This document shows positions 51,303 through 60,341 of a stretch of DNA of 64,000 bases, piece by piece (within the stretch, counting starts at the first letter, position 1; each line of letters starts with the position of its first letter). Source of the DNA: Pseudonocardia thermophila (lineage in GTDB: Bacteria > Actinomycetota > Actinomycetes > Mycobacteriales > Pseudonocardiaceae). The stretch spans positions 186,001 to 250,000 of the forward strand of contig NZ_FRAP01000005.1 in assembly GCF_900142365.1 (NCBI RefSeq). The letters run 5' to 3'. The position numbers and the translations under genes are program-made. A model generated the notes under the pieces. It was not told the origin of the DNA. It worked only from the letters and a program-made list of their open reading frames with translations, and ran no database searches.

Positions 51303-51319
51303 CTTCCAGCGGCTGGAAG
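51303..51319. promoter_or_regulatory. MerR-type operator dyad
   Basis: CTTCCAG-CGG-CTGGAAG is a perfect 7-3-7 palindrome 16 bp before the start of a broken MerR-family gene, with TTGATC (51298-51303) at its left edge. This matches the dyad-in-spacer layout of MerR autoregulated promoters. The operator survives although the gene does not. Confidence 0.6.
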
Positions 51320-51334
51320 GTCCGGACTCGCACC

Positions 51335-52201
51335 GTGGACGACGGCCGCCTGCTCGCCATCGGGCAGCTGGCCCGGCGCGCCGGTGTGTCGGCGCGGACG
51401 GTCCGGTTCCAGTCCGACCATGTCTTGATCCCGCCGACCCGCCGGTCGGGCAGCGGCTATCGCCTGTACGACGAGGCCTGCGTCGCGCGCCTGTGCCTCG
51501 TGCGCACACTGCGCGAGCTGGGCCGCCTCGATCTGGAGACGGATCCTGCAGCGCGAGGTCGACACCGCGGACGTCGCCGCCGCGGCGGTGCGCGCGCTGG
51601 ACGCGCAGGTCCGCGCCTTGCAGCTCAACCGTGCCGTGCTCGCCCGGGTGGCCGGCCAGCGGGCCGGAACCGAGGAGGTGGAGCGGTGAACGATGCCGCA
51701 CGGCTCTCCGCAGAGCAGCCAGCTCGATCCACGCGTCCACCTGCTGCACGGCGGCCATCGGCGGTGCGCGTCAGCACACGCCTCGGATCGTCCGGCAGCT
51801 CGGCCGGGACGTCGCGCAGCCGGTCTCGTAGCTGCGGATTGGCGTCGAGCCCGTCGAACACCTCGCGCGTGAAGTCGTCGACGATCGCGTGCCGCGGGCC
51901 CCGGCCGGCGACCCGGCGCCTCGCGTTCTTCACGAAGGAGATCGCCTGCTCGTGGCACCGGCCCGGGAAGAACGGCGTCGATCCGGCCTCCGCCGAGGCG
52001 GCCACGCTGCTCGGCGACCTGCTCGGCACCGGTCCGACCGCGCCCCGCCGCACCGATGTGCTGGCCCGGATCGAGGCGGGTCTCGACGTGCGGGTCGAGC
52101 GGTACCGGCAGCTCCTCGCGATCGTCCGTGGCGAGGAACCGCCCGCGTCGACGATTCCCGACCACGAGTGGCTGGCCGCAGCGCTGCGCGCCCACCCGTG
52201 A
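51335..52201 (+). pseudogene. MerR-family regulator gene disrupted by frameshifts and an internal inversion
   Basis: From GTG 51335 the HTH is clear (LLAIGQLARRAGVSARTVRF, GSGYRLYDEACVARL). The coiled-coil then moves to another frame (RILQREVDTADVAAAAVRAL...GTEEVER, stop near 51688), and NDAARLSAEQ follows in a third. Sequence expected next is on the opposite strand, about 51890 to 51719: AIVDDFTREVFDGLDANPQL, RDRLRDVPAELPDDP, QVDAWIELAAL. The plus-strand frame resumes at about 51926 (FFTKEI...GVDPASAEAATLLGDLLG) to the family-like end EWLAAALRAHP. The gene cannot make a normal product. Confidence 0.7.
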
Positions 52202-53392
52202 TCACACGCCCGGCCCGTACAGCCCGAACCGCAGGTCGGGGTCTCCCGGGACCCACGTGTTGGTGACCTGGGACCGCGTGCCCATCGCCACCACCCGGTC
52301 CACCAGCTGGTTGCCGAGCGCGAGCTGACCGGGCTCCCACGCCCGCAGGGCCGCGACGATGTCGTCGGTCTTCGCGAGGTGCTCGTAGAGCATCCAGGCG
52401 TCCGCGGCGGCCTTCGCGCTGCCCGCGGCGGCGTGCGGGCGGGCGGCGAACGCGGCGTCGCCGATGAGCGCGACCCGCCCGACGGCCATGCGCGGCACCC
52501 GGATGTCGCACACGACCTGGACGTACGGGTGCTCGGTGCGCTGGATGACCTCGGCGAAGGCCGGGGCGAGCTCGCGCTCGGCGGCGGCGCGCACCTCGTC
52601 GACGTAGCGCTGCTGGACCGTGCCCGGGTGGACCGACACCGGGCATTCGAAGCCGCGGACGTCCGTGGTCAGCTCCGCCAGCTCGGGACCCTCTGCGACG
52701 TTGCGGTACCAGACGTAGTTGAGCAGCCGCCTGCCCTCGTCGAGCTCGCCGTCCATGCCGGGGATCAGGTACAGCACGCAGTGGGTGCGGTCGCCGACGC
52801 TGTAGTTGAGCGCATCGGCCAGCAGGGCGTGCGTCCGGTCCGACACCTGGTCCTCGCGCACCGTGCCGCGCCACCCGACGTACCCGGCGTAGGTGCGCTG
52901 CAGGTCGGGGAACAGCCGCTTGCGGCCGGTGGAGCTGATCCCGTCGGCGAACACGGCGAGATCGGCGCGCTCGACCCGGCCGGACACGAACCGCAGCTCC
53001 ACTCCGTCCGCGTCCTGGCTGAGGCCGGCGCAGAACTCGCCGAGGTGGTAGCGCTCGGTCCCGAAGTCGCCGAGCAGCGCCCGGTAGACGGTGCCCCACG
53101 ACGTGTAGCGCCACTCCGCGTGCTCCTCGAAGACGATCTCGTTCCCGGGTCCGAGGTAGCGCAGCTTGCTGCTGCTGGTGGACAGCTCGGTGATGGCCTT
53201 CGCGCTGTGCCCCTCGAACCACCGCATGGTGATCGGCTGCAGGACGATGCCGCCGCCGCGGTTCTCCAGCTGTTCGGGATTGCGCTCGAAGACCTCGACG
53301 TCGAAGCCGAGCTTGCGCAGCAGGAGCGCGGCGGTCAGGCCGCCGATGGAACCGCCGACGACGACGGCGCGCGATCCTTCGTGTTGCACCAC
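52202..53392 (-). CDS. FAD-dependent monooxygenase, 2,6-dihydroxypyridine 3-hydroxylase-like
   Basis: 396 residues from GTG 53392, with AAGGA seven bases upstream. The Rossmann fold is VVVGGSIGGLTAALLLRKLG, followed by VFERNPEQLENRGGGIVLQP, which resembles the dihydroxypyridine hydroxylase branch. The flavin motif is ALIGDAAFAARPHAAAGSAK. It hydroxylates an aromatic or pyridine ring using NAD(P)H and O2. The molybdenum hydroxylase cluster close by supports an N-heterocycle substrate (inference). It is convergent with the broken merR gene, whose stop it abuts. Confidence 0.8.
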   Translation of the reverse strand: MVQHEGSRAVVVGGSIGGLTAALLLRKLGFDVEVFERNPEQLENRGGGIVLQPITMRWFEGHSAKAITELSTSSSKLRYLGPGNEIVFEEHAEWRYTSWGTVYRALLGDFGTERYHLGEFCAGLSQDADGVELRFVSGRVERADLAVFADGISSTGRKRLFPDLQRTYAGYVGWRGTVREDQVSDRTHALLADALNYSVGDRTHCVLYLIPGMDGELDEGRRLLNYVWYRNVAEGPELAELTTDVRGFECPVSVHPGTVQQRYVDEVRAAAERELAPAFAEVIQRTEHPYVQVVCDIRVPRMAVGRVALIGDAAFAARPHAAAGSAKAAADAWMLYEHLAKTDDIVAALRAWEPGQLALGNQLVDRVVAMGTRSQVTNTWVPGDPDLRFGLYGPGV

Positions 53393-53501
53393 GACCCGGT
53401 CCTTCCCAGCTCGGTCCGACCGGCACAGCATCGACGCCGCCGCCCTTCGGCAGCACTGTGCAGACACACAGCCGTCCGACGGTCCGATGGGTAGATCACC
53501 A

Positions 53502-55244
53502 TCAGGACGGCCCGCCGGTCGAGCCGAGGACGTCCTCGGCCATCAGCGCGAACGTCAGCCGGAGCAGGGACTCCGGCTGCGCGATCGACACGTCGATCAG
53601 CTCCTCGATCCGCTTGAGCCGCAGCCCGACCGTGTTCGGGTGCACGTAAAGCGCTTCCGCGGTGCGGGCGACGCTCATCCCGCTGTCGAGGTACGCCCGC
53701 AGCGTCGCGACCAGCGACGAGCCCTTGCGGGCGTCGTGCTCGCGCAGCGGGGCGAGGGTGCGTTCGGTGAAGCGGACCAGCTCACGCGGATCGTTCGTCT
53801 GCAGCAGCAGGCCGTACACGCCGAGATCGGGCAGGGTGACGACGCGGTCGCCGGCGTGCAGCCGGGCGAGCTCGATCGCTCCGCGCGCGGTCTGCACGGC
53901 CGAGCGGTACTCAGCGGGCTCGGCGCACCGGCGGCCGACGACGACGGTGACGGTGGCCCCGGACAGCACGTTCCGCGCAGCCGTGCGGATCGCCGCGGCC
54001 GCCTCCGGCGCCGGCGCGCCGTGCGCCGTCTCCGGCCACATCACGATCACGTGGTCTCCGCTGCGGGTGACGAGCGGGCGGGGATCGACCCGGTCCGCGG
54101 TGGTCTGGGTGACGCCCAGGAGCGTGCGGGTCGCGGTGGTGTCGGCCGTCCCGTCGACGGCGGCCACGAGCACCGTGTGCGGCCGGCCGAGGTCGTGGCC
54201 GAGCGGCCGGGCGCGGGCGGCGACCGAAGGTGGCGGCGAGTCGCTCAGCAGATCGGTGAGCAGGTCGCCGCGGACCCGCCACTCGACGTCCAGCGCGGTC
54301 CGCTGGCGCAGCCGCTCCAGCGCGCAGACGACCGCGGCGTGCTCGATCGCGCGCCGCTCCAACTCGGTCAGCGCCGCGAGCGGCCCGGGCACCCAGAGGC
54401 GGGCGACGACGTCCCGGCCGAGCAGAACGGGTGCGGTGACCCGCTGCAGCCGCGGCACGTCCACGATGCCGGACGCCGGCAGCTCCTCGGTCACCTCCTC
54501 CGGCGCGAGGAGCACCCCGCCTCGGCGGGCGGACGCGGTGACCGAGCCGTCCTGCTCGGTCACCAGCACCGGCCGGTCGAGCAGCCGCGCGAGGGCTTCG
54601 GCCACCCCCTGCACCCCGCCGGCGCGCAGCGCGACCGCAGTCAGCTCGGTGTGGATGGACTCGGCCTGCTCGAGCATGCGCCGCTGCTCGGTCAGGGACG
54701 CGATGAGGCGGGCGCTCTGCAGCGCGGTCCCGGCCTGGTTGGCCAGCGTCGTGAGCAGGGCCAGTTCGTCGGGGCCGAACTCGTGCACCTGCGTGCGGTA
54801 GCAGTTCAGGGTGCCGACAACCTCGTCCTGGACGATGAGCGGCACGGCGACGATCGCCCGGTAGCCGTGGCTGCTCGTCAGGCGCGCCCAGGGCTCGAAC
54901 GTGGGATCGGCGAGGATGTCGGAGATCGGCACCGGCTCGGCGGTGCGGAACGCCCGGGTCGACGGGCCCGCCGCGAACGGTCCCCGGTCGAGCTGGATCG
55001 TGTGCCGGTCGTTGACCTCGGCCACGTACTCCGGCGGCAGGCCGGCCGCTCCGGTGATCCGCAGCGAGCGCCGCTCCCGATCGACGAGCAGCACCCCGCT
55101 CGCCTCGTACCCGGTGAGGGCGCACGCGGTGCCGGCGACGAGGTCGAGCAGCTCGGGCAGCTCCGTGGTGCGGTTGACCGCGGCCGCGATCTCGCCCACA
55201 CCGGCGAGCCACCGGCGGACCTCGTCTCGCGTGTAGGACGCCAC
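53502..55244 (-). CDS. GAF-domain PucR/CdaR-type transcriptional activator
   Basis: 580 residues from GTG 55244. A GAF domain covers about residues 20-175 (LPELLDLVAGTACALTGYEA, IVAVPLIVQDEVVGTLNCYR). A GGDEF-like PucR middle follows, and the HTH_30 at the C-terminus reads ATLRAYLDSGMSVARTAEAL and YVHPNTVGLRLKRIEEL. These proteins activate catabolic genes in response to an aromatic or purine-like ligand. It is divergent from the molybdenum hydroxylase operon, the likely target, with repeated CCACAGC sequences between. Confidence 0.9.
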   Translation of the reverse strand: MASYTRDEVRRWLAGVGEIAAAVNRTTELPELLDLVAGTACALTGYEASGVLLVDRERRSLRITGAAGLPPEYVAEVNDRHTIQLDRGPFAAGPSTRAFRTAEPVPISDILADPTFEPWARLTSSHGYRAIVAVPLIVQDEVVGTLNCYRTQVHEFGPDELALLTTLANQAGTALQSARLIASLTEQRRMLEQAESIHTELTAVALRAGGVQGVAEALARLLDRPVLVTEQDGSVTASARRGGVLLAPEEVTEELPASGIVDVPRLQRVTAPVLLGRDVVARLWVPGPLAALTELERRAIEHAAVVCALERLRQRTALDVEWRVRGDLLTDLLSDSPPPSVAARARPLGHDLGRPHTVLVAAVDGTADTTATRTLLGVTQTTADRVDPRPLVTRSGDHVIVMWPETAHGAPAPEAAAAIRTAARNVLSGATVTVVVGRRCAEPAEYRSAVQTARGAIELARLHAGDRVVTLPDLGVYGLLLQTNDPRELVRFTERTLAPLREHDARKGSSLVATLRAYLDSGMSVARTAEALYVHPNTVGLRLKRIEELIDVSIAQPESLLRLTFALMAEDVLGSTGGPS

Positions 55245-55400
55245 AGCCGATGCTAGCTCCGCTGTGGCCGTCCACAGCGCACGTCCGGCCGTCCCGAGAG
55301 AGCATCGGAGCCGGCCACCCCGTCGCGAACGATCTCAGCGACCACTGGAGCGCTGGGGAGTTCCACAGCCTTGGCGACGCACACTGGAGACCTCCACAGC
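55241..55400. promoter_or_regulatory. CCACAGC repeats in the PucR/molybdenum-hydroxylase control region
   Basis: GCTGTGG-CCGT-CCACAGC is a perfect dyad at 55261-55278, and another CCACAGC is at the pucR start (55241-55247). CTGGGGAGTTCCACAGC (55363-55379) and CTGGAGACCTCCACAGC (55384-55400) form a direct repeat 21 bp apart, two helical turns. The paired direct repeats lie 115-150 bp upstream of the first hydroxylase gene, fitting an activator site; the dyad near pucR fits autoregulation. Confidence 0.6.
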
Positions 55401-55513
55401 AGCAGCGGTCGTGATTCGGGTTACGTTCGCTTGCGCGCGAGACCTCGCCCACCGGCTGCCGGCGGGCGCGGCCGCGCCCGTCCTGCTTTCCCGACACGAC
55501 GAGGGGACTGGCG

Positions 55514-56407
55514 ATGAAGCCGCCTCGGTTTCTGTACTGCGACCCCGACACGCTGGACGCCGCCGTGGCCCTGAAGGCCCAGCACGGGTTCGACGCGCTG
55601 ATGCTCGCCGGCGGGCAGAGCCTCATGCCGATGTTGAACATGCGGCTGGCCAGCCCCGGCGTCCTGATCGACATCAACGGGATCACCGACCTGCAGCGGG
55701 TCGTGCGCACCGACGACGTGCTGGAGATCGGCGCCGGTGTGCGCCAGTCGGCGATCGAGTCCGACGAGCAGGTGCACGCAGCCGTACCGCTGCTCGCCCG
55801 CGCCGTGCCCCACATCGGGCACGTCGAGAACCGCCACCGCGGAACGGTCGGCGGGAGCATCGCGCACGCCGACGGCGCGGCCGAGCTGCCCTGCATCGCG
55901 GTGACCCTGGACGCGGTGATCGTGGTGCGCGGCGCGTCCGGCGAACGGGAGATCCCGGCCAAGGATTTCTTCCAGGGCTTCCTCAGCAACGCCTGTGCCC
56001 CGGACGAGCTGGTGGTGGCGGTCCGCTTCCCGGTCACCCCCGCCGCGGCGGGCACGGGGTTCGTCGAGGTCGCGCGCCGCGAGGGCGACTTCGCGCTCGC
56101 CGCGGCCGCGGTCCAGGCGGAGCTCGATGAGCAGGGTCGGATCAGCCGGATCGCCGTCGGCCTCGCCGGCGTGGCAGCCACCCCCGTCCGCGCGACCGCC
56201 GTCGAAGACCGCCTCACCGGCGCCGCCGCCGATCCCGACACCGTGGCGGCGGCCGCGCAGCTCGCCGCCGACGTGGTCACCACGGGCGACGACCTGCACG
56301 CCACGGCCGCCTACCGCAAGCACCTCGCGACGACGGTCGTCATGCGCGCCGTCCTCGCCGCCGTCGCCGACGCCGAGCAGCGCACGCAGAACGGGAGCGC
56401 CTCGTGA
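55514..56407 (+). CDS. Molybdenum hydroxylase, FAD-binding (medium) subunit
   Basis: 297 residues from ATG 55514, with GAGGGG seven bases upstream. FAD motifs are AGGQSLMPMLNMRLASPGVL and the second loop NRHRGTVGGSIAHADGAAEL (TxGGSxAxxxPA/D-type); a CO-dehydrogenase-flavoprotein C-terminal domain follows. It passes electrons from the iron-sulphur subunit to the acceptor. It is the first gene of the operon and overlaps the small-subunit gene by 4 bp. Similar to CoxM/KdhM-type subunits. Confidence 0.93.
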   Translation: MKPPRFLYCDPDTLDAAVALKAQHGFDALMLAGGQSLMPMLNMRLASPGVLIDINGITDLQRVVRTDDVLEIGAGVRQSAIESDEQVHAAVPLLARAVPHIGHVENRHRGTVGGSIAHADGAAELPCIAVTLDAVIVVRGASGEREIPAKDFFQGFLSNACAPDELVVAVRFPVTPAAAGTGFVEVARREGDFALAAAAVQAELDEQGRISRIAVGLAGVAATPVRATAVEDRLTGAAADPDTVAAAAQLAADVVTTGDDLHATAAYRKHLATTVVMRAVLAAVADAEQRTQNGSAS

Positions 56408-56922
56408 CCACCACCGAGAACCCGGCCGCCACCGACACGCGCACCATCACGCTGCGCGTCAACGGCCGCGAGATCACCCGCACCGTCTCGACCCGCACGA
56501 CGCTGGCCGACTTCCTGCGCGACGACCTGGACCTCGTGAGCGTCCACCTCGGTTGCGAGCACGGGGTCTGCGGCTGCTGCACCGTGCTGCTCGACGGGCA
56601 GTCGGTGCGGTCCTGCCTGATGCTGGCCGTGCAGGCCCGCGGCCACGAGGTGGAGACCGTCGAGAGCCTGTCGGCCGATCAGACGAACCTGCACCCGATC
56701 CAGGAGGCGTTCGCCGAGGAGCACGCCCTGCAGTGCGGGTTCTGCACCCCGGCCATGGTGCTGCGCTGCAAGGAGATCATCGCGGACGGGCGCACCCGCA
56801 CCGACGAGGAGGTGCGCCGCGAGATCTCCGGGATCCTCTGCCGCTGCACGGGCTACCAGAACATCGTCAACGCCGTGCAGAACGCGAGCCGCCGCTGCGC
56901 GTCGACCGGACAGGAGGCCTGA
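56404..56922 (+). CDS. Molybdenum hydroxylase, [2Fe-2S] (small) subunit
   Basis: 172 residues from GTG 56404. The plant-type cluster is CEHGVCGCCTVLLDG and the second cluster is QCGFCTPAMVL with CRCTGY, as in CoxS/NdhS-type subunits. It relays electrons from the molybdopterin subunit to FAD. It overlaps the previous gene by 4 bp (GTGA). Confidence 0.95.
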   Translation: MTTTENPAATDTRTITLRVNGREITRTVSTRTTLADFLRDDLDLVSVHLGCEHGVCGCCTVLLDGQSVRSCLMLAVQARGHEVETVESLSADQTNLHPIQEAFAEEHALQCGFCTPAMVLRCKEIIADGRTRTDEEVRREISGILCRCTGYQNIVNAVQNASRRCASTGQEA

Positions 56923-56925
56923 GCG

Positions 56926-59373
56926 ATGACCGCCACCCAGGACCCCGCCCGCACCACGGAGGAGGGCCCGGACCGCCCGGCCTTCACCTACATCGGCAAG
57001 GACCGCAGGCGGGTCGAGGACCCCCGCCTGCTGGTCGGCCGCGGCGGCTACATCGCCGACATGAAGCTGCCGGGCATGCTGCACGCCGCGATCCTGCGCA
57101 GCCCGGTCCCGCACGCGCGCATCGCGTCGATCGACGTCTCGGCGGCGCTGGAGATCCCCGGCGTCGTCGCCGTGTTCACCGGCGAGGACGTCAAGGCGCA
57201 CATGGACCCGTGCATGAACTTCGGCCCGGCGACGATCACGCAGTACCCGATCGCCGTGGACAAGGTCCGCTACGTCGGCGAGGCGGTCGCCGCGGTCGTC
57301 GCCGAGAACCGCTACATCGCCGAGGACGGCGTCGACGCGATCGTCGTCGAGTACGAGGAGCTGCCGGTCGTCTCCGATCCCCGCGCCGCGCTGGAGCCCG
57401 ATGCCCCGGTCCTGCACGAGGAGCACGGCAGCAACCTCGGCTACGAGCGCACCTTCGAGTTCGGTGACATCACCGCCGCGCTCGAAAGCGCCGATCTCGT
57501 CGTCGAGGACGAGCTGCACTGGGGCCGCTCGGCCGGCATGCCGATGGAGACCACCGGCGCCATCGCCCGCCCCGGCCACAACGGCGTGCTGGAGATCTAC
57601 TGCAACTCGCTGAACTTCAGCTACCTGCAGTTCCTGCTCGCCGCCGCGCTGCGCATCCCGTCGAACAAGCTGAAGATGCAGCCGGTGCCCGCGGGCGGCA
57701 GCTTCGGCAGCAAGTTCACCGCGCACAAGGTGCCGACGCTCGCCGGGTTCCTCGCGCTGCGGACCGGGCGCCCGGTGTGCTACCTCGAGGACCGCCTCGA
57801 CCACCTGATGAACTCCGACCACCACGGTTCGGACCGCTACTACAAGGTGCGGATGGGCTTCACGAAGGACGGGCTGATCACCGGCCTGGACGTGGACGTG
57901 GTGGACGACTACGGGGCCTACATGCAGTTCGGCGTGGGCACCCACGGCAACGCGCTGTCGCAGGCGGTCGGCCCGTACCGGTTCCGCGACCTGCGCTACC
58001 GGCTGCGCGCCGCGGTCACGAACAAGTGCCAGCAGGGCGCCTACCGCGGCTTCGGCTCCGAGGTGCACAACTGGGTCCTGGAGCGGCTCGTCGAGCAGGG
58101 CGCGGCGAAGCTCGGCATCGCCCCGGAAGAGATCCGCAAACGAAACTTCGTGCTCCCCGAGGAGTTCCCGTACAAGATCCCCGGCGGGAACGTCTACGAC
58201 AGCGGCAACTACCCCGGGGTGCTCGAGAAGGCCCTGTCGATGATCGACCTCGAGCACTGGCGCAAGGAGAAGGAGCGGCTGCGCCGGGAGGAGAACCGCT
58301 ACATCGGCATCGGCATCGCCACCACCCAGGAGCGGTCGGTGTTCTCCTCGACCGAGTTCTGGTTCTGGTTCGACGAGCCACCGTTCCCGATCACCTCCAG
58401 CCCGGAGAGCGCGACGATCACGATCGACCCGACGGGCGCCTTCCAGCTGCTGCTGCACTGCCAGGCGATGTGGGGCAACAGCCCCGAGACGGTGGCGACG
58501 ACGATCCTCGCGGAGGAGTTCGGCATCGAGCCGGAGTCGGTGAACGTCTCCTACGCCGACACGTCCCGGGCCCTGCCCGGCACGGGCCCCGGCGGCAGCC
58601 GGTTCACGGTGATGGTCGCGGGCGCCGTCCGCGGTGCGGCCCGCAAGCTGAAGAAGAAGCTGATCGACATCGCGGCGCACACCCTGGAGGTCGCACCGGA
58701 GGACCTGGAGCTGGTCGCCGCCCGGGTCCAGGTGCGCGGGGCCCCCGAGCGCTCGCTGGGGCTGCCCGAGCTGGCGGCATCGGCGTACTTCTTCGCGCTC
58801 AACCTGCCCCCGGGCATGCAGAGCGGGCTGGAGGAGAGCTACACCTACGACCACCCGTACACGACGCTGCCCTCGCCGGACCGCTCCGACCTGGGTGTCT
58901 TCTACCCGATCATGGGGCACGCCTGCCACATCGCGGTCATGGAGGTCGACCCGGACACCGGGATGACGAAGTTCCTCGACTACGTGGCCGTGCACGACGC
59001 GGGCACGGTGGTCAACCCGAAGAGCCTCGGCGGCCACGTCACCGGCGGCGCCGCGCAGGGCCTCGGCTCGACGCTGTACGAGGAACTGGCCTACGACGCC
59101 GACGGCCAGTTCCGGTCGTCGACGTTCCTCGACTACCTGGTGCCGACAGCCAACGAAGTGCCGCCGTTCCGCATCGGGCACGTCGAGACCCCGTCGCCCT
59201 ACACCGAGTACGGGATCAAGGGCGGTGGTGAAGGCGGCCGGATGGTCACGCCGTCGGCAGTCTCAGCCGCGATCGACGACGCCCTGCGCGAGTACGGCAT
59301 GCACGTGCGGGAGCTGCCGATCAAGCCGGCGGACATCGTCGCGACCGTCCAGGCGGCGCGCGCGAAGGGCTGA
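56926..59373 (+). CDS. Molybdenum hydroxylase, molybdopterin (large) subunit
   Basis: 815 residues from ATG 56926. It has GRRVEDPRLLVGRGGYIADM-like N-terminal sequence, PAGGSFGSKFTAHK, the active-site motif QGAYRGFGSEVHNW, GTGPGGSR, and near the end EYGIKGGGEGGRMVTPSAVS with the catalytic Glu-type segment (KGxGEG). The AYRGFG form, not AYxCSFR, argues against a form-I CO dehydrogenase and for a carbonyl or N-heterocycle hydroxylase. The specific substrate is not determined. Confidence 0.92.
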   Translation: MTATQDPARTTEEGPDRPAFTYIGKDRRRVEDPRLLVGRGGYIADMKLPGMLHAAILRSPVPHARIASIDVSAALEIPGVVAVFTGEDVKAHMDPCMNFGPATITQYPIAVDKVRYVGEAVAAVVAENRYIAEDGVDAIVVEYEELPVVSDPRAALEPDAPVLHEEHGSNLGYERTFEFGDITAALESADLVVEDELHWGRSAGMPMETTGAIARPGHNGVLEIYCNSLNFSYLQFLLAAALRIPSNKLKMQPVPAGGSFGSKFTAHKVPTLAGFLALRTGRPVCYLEDRLDHLMNSDHHGSDRYYKVRMGFTKDGLITGLDVDVVDDYGAYMQFGVGTHGNALSQAVGPYRFRDLRYRLRAAVTNKCQQGAYRGFGSEVHNWVLERLVEQGAAKLGIAPEEIRKRNFVLPEEFPYKIPGGNVYDSGNYPGVLEKALSMIDLEHWRKEKERLRREENRYIGIGIATTQERSVFSSTEFWFWFDEPPFPITSSPESATITIDPTGAFQLLLHCQAMWGNSPETVATTILAEEFGIEPESVNVSYADTSRALPGTGPGGSRFTVMVAGAVRGAARKLKKKLIDIAAHTLEVAPEDLELVAARVQVRGAPERSLGLPELAASAYFFALNLPPGMQSGLEESYTYDHPYTTLPSPDRSDLGVFYPIMGHACHIAVMEVDPDTGMTKFLDYVAVHDAGTVVNPKSLGGHVTGGAAQGLGSTLYEELAYDADGQFRSSTFLDYLVPTANEVPPFRIGHVETPSPYTEYGIKGGGEGGRMVTPSAVSAAIDDALREYGMHVRELPIKPADIVATVQAARAKG

Positions 59374-59420
59374 CGCGGCGAACCTCGGCCCGGCTCCGTC
59401 GGCGGTGGCGGAGCCGGGCC

Positions 59421-59468
59421 GGTTCCACGCAGTGCCGGTTCCACGCAGTGCCGGTTCCACGCAGTGAG
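59421..59468 (+). repeat. Triple 16-bp tandem repeat before the MoxR gene
   Basis: GGTTCCACGCAGTGCC occurs three times in a row at 59421-59436, 59437-59452 and 59453-59468 (last copy ends AG). It lies in the 104-bp gap between the large-subunit gene and moxR and ends 9 bp before the moxR start. The TTCCAC core recalls the CCACAGC repeats upstream of the operon, but the similarity is limited. Confidence 0.85.
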
Positions 59469-59477
59469 GATGTGGTC

Positions 59478-60341
59478 ATGCAGCACACGTTCGGCTCGCC
59501 GCGCGAACTCGCCGACGGCCTCGCCACCGTCGGCTACCTCGCCGACGAGGCCCTCTCCATGGCGGTGTTCCTCGCGCTGCGCCTCAACCGGCCGCTGCTG
59601 CTGGAGGGCGCGAACGGGGTGGGGAAGACCGAGATCGCCAAGGCGCTCGCGGACCTGCTCGGACGCGATCTGGTCCGCCTGCAGTGCTACGAGGGGATCG
59701 ACGCCTCCCAGGCGCTCTACGACTGGCACTACGCGCGCCAGCTGCTCGACATGCGGGCCTCGGACCGCACGTCGTCGGCTGACGTGTTCACGCGCGAGTA
59801 CCTGCTTCCCCGGCCGCTGCTGACCGCGCTCGAAACCGGCGACCGGACGGTCCTGCTGATCGACGAGATCGACCGCGCGGACGACGAGTTCGAGGCGTTC
59901 CTGCTGGAGCTGCTGAGCGACTTCGCCGTCACGATCCCCGAGATCGGCCGGGTGGTCGCCAGCAGCCCGCCGCTGGTGGTGCTCACCTCCAACCGCACCC
60001 GCGACCTGCACACGGCGCTGCGGCGACGCTGCCTCTACCACTGGGTCGGGCACCCGGACGCCGAGCGCGAGTTCCGCATCCTGCAGGTGCGCGCCCCGCA
60101 GGTGCCGGCCGCGCTCGCGCGCCGGGTGGCCCAGGCGGTGCAGCGGATCCGGGCGCTCGGGCTCGGGAACCCGCCCGGCGTCGGCGAGACCATCGACTGG
60201 GCCAACGCCCTGCACGTGACCGGGTCGGCGACGCTGACCCCCGACGAGGCGGCCGCGACGCTGGGAGCGCTCGTCAAGGACGTCGACGACCAGCAGCTCG
60301 TCGCGGAACGGATCACCGAGCTGGTCCCGACGACGCCGTGA
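59478..60341 (+). CDS. MoxR-type AAA+ ATPase (CoxD-like)
   Basis: 287 residues from ATG 59478 (GAGGATG upstream). It has Walker A LLEGANGVGKTEIAKAL, the segment QCYEGIDASQALYDWHYARQ, Walker B VLLIDEIDRADDEFEAFLLE and sensor 1 VVLTSNRTRDLHTALRRRC. CoxD-like ATPases help insert or mature the molybdenum-copper/molybdenum centre of hydroxylases. It overlaps the VWA gene by 4 bp, and the pair follows the hydroxylase genes, so a maturation role is likely. Confidence 0.9.
   Translation: MQHTFGSPRELADGLATVGYLADEALSMAVFLALRLNRPLLLEGANGVGKTEIAKALADLLGRDLVRLQCYEGIDASQALYDWHYARQLLDMRASDRTSSADVFTREYLLPRPLLTALETGDRTVLLIDEIDRADDEFEAFLLELLSDFAVTIPEIGRVVASSPPLVVLTSNRTRDLHTALRRRCLYHWVGHPDAEREFRILQVRAPQVPAALARRVAQAVQRIRALGLGNPPGVGETIDWANALHVTGSATLTPDEAAATLGALVKDVDDQQLVAERITELVPTTP

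Noticed and set aside
53166..55256. A 696-codon plus-strand frame opposite the PucR gene
   Set aside because: Low-complexity Arg/Gly/His translation; antisense to a gene with GAF and HTH_30 domains.
56311..59181. A 956-codon minus-strand open frame opposite the molybdenum large subunit
   Set aside because: No recognisable motifs; the plus-strand gene is clearly real.
55514..59373. Aerobic carbon monoxide dehydrogenase (CoxMSL)
   Set aside because: Gene order M-S-L and coxDE-like genes fit, but the large subunit has AYRGFG rather than the AYxCSFR loop of true CO dehydrogenase.
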